Notes: a model not told the origin generated them from the letters alone. A DNA stretch of 64,000 bases from Eubacterium sp. MSJ-21 (GCF_018918185.1 NZ_JAHLPZ010000001.1:248001-312000); one strand, 5' to 3'; counted from the stretch's first letter, positions 1 through 9,091 are shown. A program made the numbers and translations.

Positions 1-1
1 C

Positions 2-226
2 GAGAAGGTCTTCCAGATTTTATCTGATCAGGGACTGTTCCAACCGGCAAGTATTTTTGTATCGGCACCGGGCGCATTCCTTGTACTGGCATTTATTATT
101 GCCTTTATCAACCGTCGTCATATCAAGAAGGCAAAGAAGACAGGCGGGAAGGCAGAGACATGCAGACTGGCAGATTGCGCAAGCTGTGCAAATGCCATGT
201 GTGCAGGCAAGGGAAAGGAGGAGTAG
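2..226 (+). CDS. rnfE: Rnf complex subunit RnfE, C-terminal part (cut by window start)
   Basis: The last 74 codons of a membrane subunit of the Rnf complex, which couples reduced ferredoxin:NAD+ oxidoreduction to ion transport. One hydrophobic helix remains (about residues 20-40 of the visible part), then a basic stretch typical of the RnfE end. The identity rests mainly on position: the clostridial order is rnfCDGEAB and rnfA follows after 3 bp. The tail is odd: it carries four cysteines as CX4CX2CX4C in the last 25 residues, which is not part of the classical RsxE/NqrD-like fold. The start lies outside the window. Confidence 0.85.
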   Translation, partial: EKVFQILSDQGLFQPASIFVSAPGAFLVLAFIIAFINRRHIKKAKKTGGKAETCRLADCASCANAMCAGKGKEE

Positions 227-229
227 GAT

Positions 230-802
230 ATGAACATTATTTTATTAGCGATATCCGCTGCTCTTGTGAATAACGTTATCCTGAGCCAGTTTATGGGTAT
301 CTGTCCGTTTTTAGGAGTATCAAAGAAGGTAAGCACCGCAGCCGGTATGGGTGGTGCGGTTATCTTCGTTATGACGATTGCTTCGGCAGTGACAAGTGTG
401 ATCTATCATTTTGTGCTTGTGCCGCTTAAACTATCGTATCTGAACACGATCGTGTTTATCTTAGTCATTGCAGCACTTGTACAGTTTGTGGAGATGTTCT
501 TAAAGAAGACGATTCCATCGCTGTATGAAGCGCTCGGTGTATACCTGCCACTGATCACAACGAACTGTGCTGTGCTTGGTATTGCACTGAAAAATGTGCA
601 GGATGATTTAAACATCGGAGAATCTATCATCAACGGTATGTTCTCCGCAGTCGGATTTGCAATTGCGATTATAGTAATGGCAGGTATTCGGGAGAAGATT
701 GATAAAAACGATATACCGGAAAGCTTTAAAGGAGCGCCAATCGTGCTGATTACAGCTGGTCTTATGGCAATCGCTTTCCTTGGACTGAATGGTTTGATTT
801 AG
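230..802 (+). CDS. rnfA: Rnf complex subunit RnfA
   Basis: A 190-residue integral membrane protein with about six hydrophobic segments, the normal size for RnfA/RsxA. The start region (VNNVILSQFMGICPFLG) is characteristic of the RnfA/NqrE family, including a conserved membrane cysteine thought to help bind an intramembrane Fe-S cluster with RnfE. The gene sits 3 bp after rnfE and 13 bp before rnfB, with GGAAAGGAGGA just upstream as ribosome binding site, so it is translated as part of the rnf operon. It forms the membrane core of the ion-pumping ferredoxin:NAD+ oxidoreductase. Confidence 0.95.
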   Translation: MNIILLAISAALVNNVILSQFMGICPFLGVSKKVSTAAGMGGAVIFVMTIASAVTSVIYHFVLVPLKLSYLNTIVFILVIAALVQFVEMFLKKTIPSLYEALGVYLPLITTNCAVLGIALKNVQDDLNIGESIINGMFSAVGFAIAIIVMAGIREKIDKNDIPESFKGAPIVLITAGLMAIAFLGLNGLI

Positions 803-815
803 AGGAGGCGAAGAA

Positions 816-1601
816 ATGGGAGCATCGATTTTGTACGCGGCTGCAGTCATTGGGATTGTCGGAATTTTAGCCGGAATCCTCTTAGGTGTAGCGAGCGAGA
901 AGTTTAAAGTAAAAGTAGACGAGAAGGAAATCAAAGTACGTGAGGCATTGCCGGGCAACAACTGTGGAGGCTGTGGATATCCGGGTTGTGATGGTCTTGC
1001 GGCAGCAATCGCAAAGGGCGAAGCAAAGCCGGATGCCTGTCCGGTCGGTGGTGAAGCCGTAGCAAAGAAGATTGTAGAGATTGTCGGTGGGGAGATCGAC
1101 AGTGTCAGACATGTGGCACATGTGAAATGTGCCGGAACCTGTGAGAAGGCAAAGGACGCTTACGACTATGTAGGCCCTGAGGATTGTCAGATTGCAGCAA
1201 ATGCACCGGGTGGCGGACCAAAGGGCTGTAGCTTCGGTTGCCTCGGTTATGGTTCGTGTAAGCGTGCCTGCCAGTTTGATGCAATTTCCATCGTAGATGG
1301 TGTGGCAGTCGTAGACAAGGACAAATGTAAGTCGTGCGGACAGTGTGTACTTGCCTGTCCGAGACATATCATTGAGATGGTACCGGAAGATGCAGGTGCC
1401 ATTGTCGAGTGTAACTCGAAGGAATTCGGCAAAGATGTAAAGGCAGTCTGCAGCGCAGGCTGTATCGGCTGTGGTCTGTGCCAGAGAAACTGTCCACAGG
1501 GAGCAATTACCGTGAAAGATCACCTCGCAGTTGTCGACTACGAGAAATGTACCGGCTGTGGCACATGCAAGGAAAAATGTCCGGTTAAAATAATAAAGTA
1601 G
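816..1601 (+). CDS. rnfB: Rnf complex subunit RnfB (multi Fe-S electron entry subunit)
   Basis: A 261-residue protein with one N-terminal membrane helix (about residues 5-27) and a cysteine-rich cytoplasmic part. Visible cluster motifs are the RnfB-type CGGCGYPGC with a following CPVGG, a motif region around CSFGCLGYGSC, and three ferredoxin-like motifs (CKSCGQCVLAC, CIGCGLCQRNC, CTGCGTCKEKC). RnfB takes electrons from reduced ferredoxin and passes them into the membrane complex. It is preceded by AGAGGAGG and is the last gene of the clostridial-type rnf cluster; the next gene (degV) is unrelated. No terminator hairpin is evident after it. Confidence 0.95.
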   Translation: MGASILYAAAVIGIVGILAGILLGVASEKFKVKVDEKEIKVREALPGNNCGGCGYPGCDGLAAAIAKGEAKPDACPVGGEAVAKKIVEIVGGEIDSVRHVAHVKCAGTCEKAKDAYDYVGPEDCQIAANAPGGGPKGCSFGCLGYGSCKRACQFDAISIVDGVAVVDKDKCKSCGQCVLACPRHIIEMVPEDAGAIVECNSKEFGKDVKAVCSAGCIGCGLCQRNCPQGAITVKDHLAVVDYEKCTGCGTCKEKCPVKIIK

Positions 1602-1631
1602 ACGATATTAATACATAAGATGGGAGAGAGT

Positions 1632-2507
1632 ATGGAAAGAGATTACGTTATTATCACAGATTCATCGAATGACCTGCCTGTCGGTTATGCCGAGGAACAG
1701 GGCGTTGTGATCATCCCGATCAGCTTTGAGATCGGAGATGAGGTATTCGATGGAAGAGAAAAGACGCTGACAAATAAAGAATTCTATGATCGCATGCGTG
1801 TGGGAGAGGGAACAAAGACGGCAGCTCCGAACATCAACGATATCGAAGAGGAGTTTGAAAAGGCCTTAGCTGCAGGAAAAGACGTATTATTCACCTGTCT
1901 TTCATCCGGCATCAGCAGTACAATCAATAATGCATTTATATGCAGGGAAGAGATGCAGGAGAAATATCCGGATGCGGATATCTGTGTATTTGATTCAATC
2001 TGTGCCTGCGGTGGACATGGTATGCTGATCTATCATGCGATCGAGAACAAGAAGAAGGGCATGTCAGCAAAGGAGAATATGCAGGCACTGGAAGCATTAA
2101 AACATCACATTGTTCATAAGTTTACTGTGGATGATCTGACTTATCTGCAGCGAGGAGGACGTATCTCTAAGACGGCTGCGATGATCGGAGGTATGATTCA
2201 GTTAAAACCGGTATTGCATGTGGATATAGAGGGCAGGCTTGCTGCAGAGAGCAAGGTACGTGGACGTAAGAAAGCATTAAACCAGCTTGTGTCTGAGATG
2301 GAAAACTGTGTGGGAAGTTATGCAGATAAACAGGATATGGTATTGATCTGCCATGCAGATTGCCTGGAAGATGCAGAATATGTTCAGGCGAAGGTAGAGG
2401 AAAAATTTCATCCGGACAAGATTATAATCAGTGAGGTTGGACCAATTATTGGGGCTCATGTAGGCCCCGGAACAATGACATTGTTCTTTTTGGGTGACAA
2501 GCGGTAA
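1632..2507 (+). CDS. DegV family fatty-acid-binding protein
   Basis: About 291 residues, the usual length for DegV proteins, which bind fatty acids and in Firmicutes present them to the fatty acid kinase FakA. The N-terminal motif ITDSSNDLP and the central TYLQRGGRISKTAA are family signatures; the latter belongs to the lipid-binding lobe. I chose ATG 1632 rather than ATG 1620, because GGGAGAG then sits at normal distance upstream. No fakA gene is near, which is common since DegV proteins occur as several scattered paralogues. Substrate chain length cannot be read from the sequence. Confidence 0.9.
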   Translation: MERDYVIITDSSNDLPVGYAEEQGVVIIPISFEIGDEVFDGREKTLTNKEFYDRMRVGEGTKTAAPNINDIEEEFEKALAAGKDVLFTCLSSGISSTINNAFICREEMQEKYPDADICVFDSICACGGHGMLIYHAIENKKKGMSAKENMQALEALKHHIVHKFTVDDLTYLQRGGRISKTAAMIGGMIQLKPVLHVDIEGRLAAESKVRGRKKALNQLVSEMENCVGSYADKQDMVLICHADCLEDAEYVQAKVEEKFHPDKIIISEVGPIIGAHVGPGTMTLFFLGDKR

Positions 2508-2546
2508 TCCGGTGCATATACTAACTATAAAAAGCGAAGGTATTCG

Positions 2547-2813
2547 ATGCGCTTTTTAGAATTAAAAGAAAAAGAAGTTATAAACTGCAAGGATTGCAGA
2601 CGGCTCGGCTATGTTGCCGATGTTGAGTTTGATTGTGAGACAGGGAAGATACTTGCAATCATCGTACCGGGACCGGGCAAATTATTTTCGTGCTTTGGTT
2701 CGGGAACAGAATATTACATCCGGTATTGTAACATTGTGCGTATCGGACCGGACATCGTCCTGGTTGATATCGATGCCTGCGATATACGGAAAATTCAGGG
2801 AGGAAAGGAATAA
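2547..2813 (+). CDS. PRC-barrel protein of the YlmC/YmxH sporulation family
   Basis: A compact 88-residue soluble protein. The start MRFLELKEKEVINCKDCRRLGYV and the phrase GPGKLFSCFGSGTEYYI match the YlmC/YmxH group of PRC-barrel proteins, small beta-barrels found widely in spore-forming Firmicutes. Their biochemical role is not settled. It lies directly upstream of nrdR, 4 bp apart, an arrangement seen in many Clostridia, and both are probably co-transcribed. GAAGG ahead of the ATG is a modest ribosome binding site. Confidence 0.8.
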   Translation: MRFLELKEKEVINCKDCRRLGYVADVEFDCETGKILAIIVPGPGKLFSCFGSGTEYYIRYCNIVRIGPDIVLVDIDACDIRKIQGGKE

Positions 2814-2817
2814 ACAT

Positions 2818-3273
2818 ATGAAGTGCCCATTTTGCGGAGATGATAATACGCGTGTGATTGACTCAAGACCAGCAGATGACAATGAGGCAATCCGTAGAAG
2901 AAGACAGTGTGATGAGTGTGGAAAACGTTTTACCACGTATGAGAAGGTGGAGACGATACCTTTGATTGTCATCAAGCGTGACAAGAATCGTGAGACATAT
3001 GACCGTTCCAAGATTGAGTCCGGTGTTGTACGTTCCTGTCATAAACGTCCGGTATCCGTAGATCAGATCGAAGCATGCGTCGACGAAATCGAGAACAAGA
3101 TTTTCAATCTCGGTGTGCGGGAGATCGAGAGTGAGAAGATCGGTGAGATTGTGATGGATCAGATTCGAGATCTGGATCAGGTTGCGTATGTGCGTTTTGC
3201 ATCCGTTTACCGTCAGTTCAAGGATGCTGATACCTTTATGAGTGAGCTGAAGAAGCTTCTGGACACAAAGTAA
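2818..3273 (+). CDS. nrdR: NrdR, transcriptional repressor of ribonucleotide reductase genes
   Basis: A 151-residue protein, the standard NrdR length. It starts with a zinc ribbon (MKCPFCGDDNTRVIDSR, then CDECGKRFTTYE) followed by an ATP-cone domain from about residue 49. The ATP-cone senses dATP/ATP, and the protein represses nrd operons by binding NrdR boxes. ATG 2818 is chosen because it begins exactly at the zinc ribbon and is preceded by GGAGGAAAGG; upstream in-frame codons overlap the preceding gene. No nrd genes lie in the window, so its targets are elsewhere. Confidence 0.96.
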   Translation: MKCPFCGDDNTRVIDSRPADDNEAIRRRRQCDECGKRFTTYEKVETIPLIVIKRDKNRETYDRSKIESGVVRSCHKRPVSVDQIEACVDEIENKIFNLGVREIESEKIGEIVMDQIRDLDQVAYVRFASVYRQFKDADTFMSELKKLLDTK

Positions 3274-3293
3274 GGGAAACGGAAAGGGATGCT

Positions 3294-3908
3294 ATGGACT
3301 ATATCAAGCTGATCGAGGGTGCAGAGGGCGAGATTGTTGAGAAGAAATCCCGTTTTATAGCCCAGGTTGCCCCAGTTGAGACAGAAGAAGAGGCGTATGC
3401 TTTTATCGAGAAGATCAAGAAGAAGCATTACGATGCAAGGCATAACTGTTTTGCATTTTCTGTGGGCGCAGAAATGCCGTTGCTTCGTTTTTCGGATGAT
3501 GGAGAACCGCAGGGAACCGCAGGAAAGCCGATGCTGGAGCTGATTCAGAATTCCGGAATCCATGATATCTGTGTGGTAGTGACACGGTATTTCGGAGGTA
3601 CATTACTTGGTACGGGCGGACTTGTCCGTGCATACACGCAGGCAACGAAGGAAGCCTTGGAAGCGTGCACGACGAAGTTAATGCAGCAATTACTTCCGGT
3701 TTTCATCCGGACGAATTACACGGATATGGGAAAAATACAATATATCCTGAATACGAGACAGGTTGCGATTATCAACACGGAATTTGCAGAGGATGTGGTC
3801 TTTACGGTACATATTCCGGTCGGTGATGCAAAAGCAATCTTAAAAGAGATAACCGATGCGACGAATGCAAGAGTGCAGATTGAAGAACAGGACGAGATCT
3901 TTGGATGA
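3294..3908 (+). CDS. YigZ/IMPACT family protein
   Basis: A 204-residue protein of the YigZ family, related to the eukaryotic IMPACT protein. It shows EKKSRFIAQVAPV near the N-terminus, DARHNCFAFSVG and the highly conserved DDGEPQGTAGKPML (about residues 65-80), then RYFGGTLLGTGGLVRAYTQA. The second half is a ferredoxin-like UPF0029 C-terminal domain. Bacterial members bind nucleic acids or ribosomes, but the exact function is unsettled. It follows nrdR by 20 bp with GGAAAGGG upstream. Its 3' end is built into a terminator hairpin. Confidence 0.92.
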   Translation: MDYIKLIEGAEGEIVEKKSRFIAQVAPVETEEEAYAFIEKIKKKHYDARHNCFAFSVGAEMPLLRFSDDGEPQGTAGKPMLELIQNSGIHDICVVVTRYFGGTLLGTGGLVRAYTQATKEALEACTTKLMQQLLPVFIRTNYTDMGKIQYILNTRQVAIINTEFAEDVVFTVHIPVGDAKAILKEITDATNARVQIEEQDEIFG

Positions 3909-3930
3909 TCCCGTCCTGTTCTTCGTTTGT
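3882..3930 (+). terminator. Terminator overlapping the end of yigZ
   Basis: Positions 3882-3899 and 3907-3924 form an 18-bp stem with one mismatch and a 7-nt loop containing the yigZ stop codon. A T-rich tail of moderate quality follows. The left arm encodes the last residues of YigZ (EEQDEI). It should end the transcript containing ylmC, nrdR and yigZ. Confidence 0.75.
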
Positions 3931-3971
3931 ATCATATTAAATTTATGTTTCAACTATCTGAAAATACCATA

Positions 3972-4904
3972 TCATAGAATATAATTCACGAAGAAATACG
4001 CGATGGCAATTAGTAAAAACACCGGAATCCATCTGGCGAGTGTCCGGCTTTTTCTGATGAACACCGAAAGCACAAGCGATAGAAGACAGGCGAGCAGGCT
4101 GACAAGTGTTACCTGCAATAGCGTTGCAGTTCCATAGGTAATTATGTTGCACAGCATGCCGATTCCGTAGATTGGAAGGATACCAGCCAGAAGCCCTGCG
4201 CATAAAATACTATATCTGCGTCTGCCGGAAAGTGCAATGTAGATGCCACGCTCCTGATCCTGTAAGAACAGCATCAGACTGAATAATGAGGCAAACAGGA
4301 TGAGCAGACAGGTACATTCGAAGATTGGAAGCTGGATACGGTAGGCATTTTCCTTATAATCATAAGCACCATCTGTGACGGACGACATACGGAAGATCGT
4401 ATCGCTGTCCATGTATGTCTGCATACGGCTTTTTAAATCTTCGGATAACGCTGCATCGTCAATCGTGTCAACTAAGATCTGTGGGGAAGCAACCTTGAAG
4501 ATATAATGGAAGAATGTCTCGCTGATGGCAGAGGAAAGTGTGCTTGCACTTGTCTCGTACAAGGAAATCTTCGGTTCTCCGGAACCATCAATATAGCCGG
4601 AGAAAAATCCGTCTGGCAGGACGAAGCCGCATTCAGCATCGCCCGCCTGGACATCCTGGATCACTTCGTTGGACGTGTCAACATAATAAAACTGATAGAG
4701 CGAAGCGCTGGCATTTAATTCGTTTTTGAAATGCGTTGTATATGCACTGGTATCCTCCAGATATACGGCAACACGGATCTCTGTGGACCGGCTCTTCGCC
4801 GGAAGCAATGCGTAGATTCCGGTTAAAATGAGCAGGACGCCCAGCATGCACCAGTATAATTTTCGGTGTAAAATTCGTTTCCATGCGACAATCAGTCGAT
4901 TCAT
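3972..4904 (-). CDS. ABC-2 type transporter permease (second subunit)
   Basis: A 310-residue membrane protein: one N-terminal helix (about residues 14-34), an extracytoplasmic domain of about 150 residues, then about five C-terminal helices. This is the ABC-2 topology of drug or peptide exporters. It shares layout and weak similarity with the next gene upstream on the same strand (371 residues), so the two probably form a heterodimer with the ATPase encoded at 6052-6678. The start has GGGAG seven bases upstream. The substrate is unknown. Confidence 0.8.
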   Translation of the reverse strand: MNRLIVAWKRILHRKLYWCMLGVLLILTGIYALLPAKSRSTEIRVAVYLEDTSAYTTHFKNELNASASLYQFYYVDTSNEVIQDVQAGDAECGFVLPDGFFSGYIDGSGEPKISLYETSASTLSSAISETFFHYIFKVASPQILVDTIDDAALSEDLKSRMQTYMDSDTIFRMSSVTDGAYDYKENAYRIQLPIFECTCLLILFASLFSLMLFLQDQERGIYIALSGRRRYSILCAGLLAGILPIYGIGMLCNIITYGTATLLQVTLVSLLACLLSLVLSVFIRKSRTLARWIPVFLLIAIAYFFVNYIL

Positions 4905-4922
4905 AACATAACTCCCAAATGT

Positions 4923-6038
4923 TTAATAAAGTGCGTGGCAGAAAAGCTGCATTACATATGTTCCCGGCAGATATGGACGGATCTGCTGTATCACCTTTGG
5001 CAGCAGGACATCCGGCAGAAGTCCGCCACCACAGTAGGCGAGCACCAGTACGACAAAAAGCAGACAGATATTTGCGGAAAAGGTACTTCTGGAAAAGGTT
5101 GCGATTCCGGCGATCAGCAGTGCAATCAAAAGCAGTGCCGGGATGATTGTTAAAAGCCCGGTCGCATTTGCGTGTCCCATCCAGACAGAGATGCCGATAT
5201 AGCACGGCAGAAACAGGATATACAGAGCAAAAAATGTATGGATCGTGTTTGCTGCCAGTATATGTCCTCGGTTTAGATGATACAGCTTCATGCATTCACG
5301 GATGCCATTTCCGGTGCCCTGTAAATAGGGAATCAGAAGAAACGCCAGAAAACAGAGGCTTAATATAATTGCAAATGCGGCATAGTGCTGTGTGAGTGAC
5401 ACACTTCCTGCATCTTCTGCCGATATTGTTTCCATATAATTTGTTTTGTTCATAACACGGTCAAGGTATACGAAGTTCACGCGGTTGGAAAGCTCGTGTA
5501 CCTGTTCCGGCGTAAATTCGTGGGCACGTGTCGTGTCAAGTCCGCTGTAAATACCAGCCTGTGCAGTTCCAAGCATTCCGGCGTAGGACATGAATAATTC
5601 ATTGATAATATAAGCGGAGATGGAGCTGTTATCGTAGACGACGATGTCGAGTGGCACATTTGTGCTGTCCATGATTCCGGAGAAAAACTGTTCCGGAACG
5701 ATGATCAGATACAGGATTTCGTGTGAAGCAAGCTTGTTGTAGCCTTCTTCGACACTGTTTACCTGAACGAGCTGGACAGTTTCCTCCATTCCTTCTAAAT
5801 CCTGTAACATACCGATACCAAGCTGGTTTAAATCCAGATTGTTGTCCTGTGGCAGATAGTATCCGATGGAAATCGCGGAAAATACATTCTCTTTATACAG
5901 ATGTCTGGACAGATAAAATCCTGCGGTTCCGGTCAGGAGAAGTAACAGTAACAGAGAGACAAACATAGACGGGATATAGTGTAACAGCCGTTTGCAGTTG
6001 GCACGGATGAAATTAAAAAACATATGGATATAAGACAT
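4923..6038 (-). CDS. ABC-2 type transporter permease (first subunit)
   Basis: A 371-residue membrane protein with one helix near residues 21-45, a large extracytoplasmic loop (to about residue 220) and five or six closely packed C-terminal helices, as in ABC-2 exporters of the YhgE/YhaP kind. It lies 13 bp after the ATPase gene and 18 bp before the second permease, so ATPase, permease 1 and permease 2 form one minus-strand operon. GAGGA precedes its ATG. No resistance or bacteriocin gene next to it suggests a substrate. Confidence 0.8.
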   Translation of the reverse strand: MSYIHMFFNFIRANCKRLLHYIPSMFVSLLLLLLLTGTAGFYLSRHLYKENVFSAISIGYYLPQDNNLDLNQLGIGMLQDLEGMEETVQLVQVNSVEEGYNKLASHEILYLIIVPEQFFSGIMDSTNVPLDIVVYDNSSISAYIINELFMSYAGMLGTAQAGIYSGLDTTRAHEFTPEQVHELSNRVNFVYLDRVMNKTNYMETISAEDAGSVSLTQHYAAFAIILSLCFLAFLLIPYLQGTGNGIRECMKLYHLNRGHILAANTIHTFFALYILFLPCYIGISVWMGHANATGLLTIIPALLLIALLIAGIATFSRSTFSANICLLFVVLVLAYCGGGLLPDVLLPKVIQQIRPYLPGTYVMQLFCHALY

Positions 6039-6051
6039 AAGTTCCTCTTAA

Positions 6052-6678
6052 CTAATTTCGTAACAGATCAATATAATTTGAGCCCTCTGGCAGATGTGAG
6101 GCGTCACAAAGTCTGCCATTTTTCAGAAGATAGACTGTGTGGCAGAACTGAAAAACGGCTTCCTCATGGGAGGCAATCACAATGGAATTTCCAAGACTTA
6201 AATAATAACGCATGAACTGCATGGCATCCTGCTTGGCTGGCAGATCCAACGCCGCAAATGGCTCATCCATCAACAGAATCTGTGGTGCATCGAGCAGGGC
6301 ACATGCGAGACTGAGCCGTTTTTTCATACCGCCGGACATATTTTTGACCGGAGTATCCAGAAATGTCTGGATTCCAAGCTGTGCAAGCGGTGGCGTCTGC
6401 AACGTATGCAGAATCTCTGCTTTTCGTTTGTTTGTCCACATGCGCAGATTGTCTAAAGGCTTTAATTCATCATAAAGCGGATTTTCCTGTGGCACATAAC
6501 CAATCCGGATATCTGGGGTGCCTGCGTATTTTTTGGCAATGCAGGATAATAATGTAGATTTCCCTGAGCCATTGATACCTAAGATGCCGATGGCGCACCC
6601 TTCCGGAATGGGAAAAGATACATCATTTAATATCTGTTTTTTTCCATATGATTTTGTGATATGTTCAACCTGAAACAT
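6052..6678 (-). CDS. ABC transporter ATP-binding protein
   Basis: A 208-residue ABC ATPase. Walker A is GINGSGKST, the signature is MSGGMKKRLSLA, Walker B is ILLMDEPFAALD, and the switch histidine is in VIASHEE. I place the start at 6678 (MFQVEHITKSYG), because AAGGAGC lies just upstream and the domain starts there; an in-frame ATG 63 bases upstream would add an unconserved leader. It is the first gene of the three-gene ABC-2 operon and should energise the two permeases downstream. Confidence 0.92.
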   Translation of the reverse strand: MFQVEHITKSYGKKQILNDVSFPIPEGCAIGILGINGSGKSTLLSCIAKKYAGTPDIRIGYVPQENPLYDELKPLDNLRMWTNKRKAEILHTLQTPPLAQLGIQTFLDTPVKNMSGGMKKRLSLACALLDAPQILLMDEPFAALDLPAKQDAMQFMRYYLSLGNSIVIASHEEAVFQFCHTVYLLKNGRLCDASHLPEGSNYIDLLRN

Positions 6679-6825
6679 AATAGCTCCTTTTTGATCCGGA
6701 GATGAACGTGTATTGTCTGTCAATAAAATATCAGTATACATCCGGGTATTCCTGTTCTGACAATAAAGATAGCATTTTTAAGTATAATATACAAGTAGAA
6801 AGCATGTATAAGTGGATTTTCTCTA

Positions 6826-6854
6826 TGGACTTTATATTATAAATTTGCTATAAT
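6826..6854 (+). promoter_or_regulatory. Promoter for the chemoreceptor gene
   Basis: TGGACT at 6826-6831 and a perfect TATAAT at 6849-6854 are separated by 17 bp. Transcription would start near 6862 and give a leader of about 70 nt. The divergent ABC operon begins at 6678, so this intergenic stretch serves both directions. Confidence 0.55.
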
Positions 6855-6931
6855 TTTAAACATATATGACATGACGTGTATTTACACGTAACGGAAATTT
6901 GGTAGAACGAAAGATATGGGGTACATACATT

Positions 6932-8818
6932 ATGAATGGAACGAGATTAGCAAAGAAAAATGATTTGGCGATGAAGTTGATGGTTGCCTTTGCAATCGCG
7001 AAGATTGCAGTATTGATTATCAATCATAAAACACAGAAGGGATTTGTGCCGCTGCTGGTATTATTCTCATTGTTTGCGGTTGGAAATGTTGTGTTCCAGT
7101 TGATCAATGACCGCAGCGAACTGATGAAATTCACATCCGTTACAGCATTTTCTGTATTGGTGCTTGTGTCAGCATTTGTGTCAGGATCGGTGATGGATGC
7201 ACTTCCGATCTTTATTGCGATGGGCATGTGTATTATCTACATGGATACATTTCATATACGTGTAACCTGTGGTGCATCAACACTTGGTATTCTGGTTGAG
7301 ACGATCATCCAGATTGTAAAGCATGGATTTGCTCCATCCGTTACATGGATTGAGATTCTGCTTCTGGCAGTTATTTTCACATTTGGTATTCTGATGGCAT
7401 GTAGCATTACCCTGCGTGAGCAGGAAACCGATCGTCAGGAGATCGAGTACCATGTTGCATATCAGGAAGAAATCACAGAGAACATGGTAAAGGTTGTAGA
7501 TAACGGAAATGCACATATTGAACAGCTCCAGTCAAAGCTTGATAACTTCCAGGCGGCGACAGCGGAGGTTACCAAATCTGTGGATGCGATTTCAACCGGC
7601 ATTACAGACACCGCAGAGAATATGGAAGTATCGACAACGATGACACAGCAGATTCAGGAGATCATCGACAATCTGATCGATGTCAAGGACAACACTGTAC
7701 AGTCAACGCACCGTGCAATCGAATCTGTAAAGTCCGGTTTAGATATTATTGAAAGCCTGAAAGACAAATCAGATGATATCAATGTAGCCAATGAAGATGT
7801 AACCCGTGTATCGGAAGAACTCTGTGAGAAGATCCAGTCTGCAGAGGAGATTACACAGATTATCTATCAGATTTCCAGCCAGACAAACCTCCTTGCATTA
7901 AATGCAAGTATCGAGGCAGCACGTGCAGGAGAGCAGGGACGTGGATTTGCGGTTGTTGCAGATGAAATCCGTAAATTAGCGGATGATACAAGAAGCTCAA
8001 TCGACAGTATCACACAGCTTCTGAAGGGTGTGACAGATCTTGCCAATCATACATCGGATCTTGTCCGCAGAAGTGTAGAGGCAGTATCGGAGCAGGCAAA
8101 ATACATCGAGGCGGCAGATGGAAGCTTCCAGACAATTGCCGGGGCTGTGGAAAAGTTATCCGGTGATATGAAGCAGCTTGATAAGTTGTCCGGTAATCTG
8201 GATGCATCGAACAATTCTATCATTGACGGATTGGCAAACCAGCAGGCAGCTAGTGAGGAGATTGCAGCAAATGCGCAGTCATCCGCGAATCTGTGTGAGA
8301 CAAACTTGAATGAATTAAACGGTGTGATTGATGAGTTAAATGAGATTGCAAAGATTATCGGAAGTCTGCGCGCAGCGGATTTAGAAGAGATCAATAAGAT
8401 GTTAGATGAGACGACCGTTCAGACTGTATCTCGTGATACAACCGATTATTCAGATTATTTTTCAGAGGATGATGGACAGGAAGCAGAGGCTCCTGCGAGT
8501 GCATCCGCAGAGGAGTCCGAATCCGAAGAGACAGAACCGGTGGAGACAGATTCAACGGAAGAGACAGAAACGGTGGAGACAGATTCAACCGAAGGTGCGT
8601 CGGAGGGAAAATGCGAAGATTCTGAGGATACACAGGTTGGGATAGATGAAGCATCTGAATCCTGGGAAGATGCAGAAGACTGCGAAGAAAACAATGGAAT
8701 AGAAGAAAACCGGGATGAAGAAGCAGCTGAAGATGAAGAGATAAGTGAAGATTCCGAACCGGAAGATGATACATCATATGATGCAGATACAGACGAAGAG
8801 GATTCTGATCAGGAATAA
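6932..8818 (+). CDS. Methyl-accepting chemotaxis-like receptor with multi-helix membrane domain and acidic tail
   Basis: About 628 residues. The N-terminal 180 residues contain five or six membrane helices with no sizeable extracytoplasmic sensor domain and no evident HAMP domain. A long coiled coil follows, with the MCP tip near residues 300-345 ([20 protein letters not shown], then [15 protein letters not shown]), the region that contacts CheA and CheW. From about residue 500 the protein ends in roughly 130 residues made almost wholly of E, D, S and T. The start is uncertain: ATG 6932 is used, but TTG 6899 is in frame and the ribosome binding site is weak. No che or flagellar genes are nearby. 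Confidence 0.85.
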   Translation: MNGTRLAKKNDLAMKLMVAFAIAKIAVLIINHKTQKGFVPLLVLFSLFAVGNVVFQLINDRSELMKFTSVTAFSVLVLVSAFVSGSVMDALPIFIAMGMCIIYMDTFHIRVTCGASTLGILVETIIQIVKHGFAPSVTWIEILLLAVIFTFGILMACSITLREQETDRQEIEYHVAYQEEITENMVKVVDNGNAHIEQLQSKLDNFQAATAEVTKSVDAISTGITDTAENMEVSTTMTQQIQEIIDNLIDVKDNTVQSTHRAIESVKSGLDIIESLKDKSDDINVANEDVTRVSEELCEKIQSAEEITQIIYQISSQTNLLALNASIEAARAGEQGRGFAVVADEIRKLADDTRSSIDSITQLLKGVTDLANHTSDLVRRSVEAVSEQAKYIEAADGSFQTIAGAVEKLSGDMKQLDKLSGNLDASNNSIIDGLANQQAASEEIAANAQSSANLCETNLNELNGVIDELNEIAKIIGSLRAADLEEINKMLDETTVQTVSRDTTDYSDYFSEDDGQEAEAPASASAEESESEETEPVETDSTEETETVETDSTEGASEGKCEDSEDTQVGIDEASESWEDAEDCEENNGIEENRDEEAAEDEEISEDSEPEDDTSYDADTDEEDSDQE

Positions 8819-9091
8819 TCAGTAGTCCTCCTCGATAACCTGAAAGTCAAGATAATCAAAATCAATGGATTCAATGAAATTATCCTGCGTGAACCGGGTT
8901 CTTGCATGACGGATAAAATCCTGCTGGTTTGATTTCAACCAGATAGGCTTTGCCAGATCAAAGGTGTAGCATAGCTCGTCAAGGGCGGCATACACCTTTT
9001 TTGTACGCGTCAAGGTGTAGTCCTCAATGCAGACAGTATGGTCTTTGACGAGACGGTTATCTTTCATTATTTTTCCCCAGATGCGAAACAT
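8819..9091 (-). CDS. Conserved hypothetical protein, 90 residues
   Basis: A small soluble protein starting MFRIWGKIMKDNRLV and ending in an acidic FQVIEEDY. It looks like a family common in Lachnospiraceae, but I know no assigned function. I chose the ATG at 9091 because the family-like sequence begins there; longer in-frame codons run into a hydrophobic leader overlapping the tgt promoter region. It is convergent with the chemoreceptor: its stop codon begins at the base right after the receptor stop. It diverges from tgt. Confidence 0.65.
   Translation of the reverse strand: MFRIWGKIMKDNRLVKDHTVCIEDYTLTRTKKVYAALDELCYTFDLAKPIWLKSNQQDFIRHARTRFTQDNFIESIDFDYLDFQVIEEDY

Noticed and set aside
8391-8777. 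Minus-strand frame opposite the acidic tail of the chemoreceptor
   Set aside because: It is the antisense of a GAA/GAG/GAT-rich sequence, giving a leucine/proline/histidine-rich peptide with no initiation signal.
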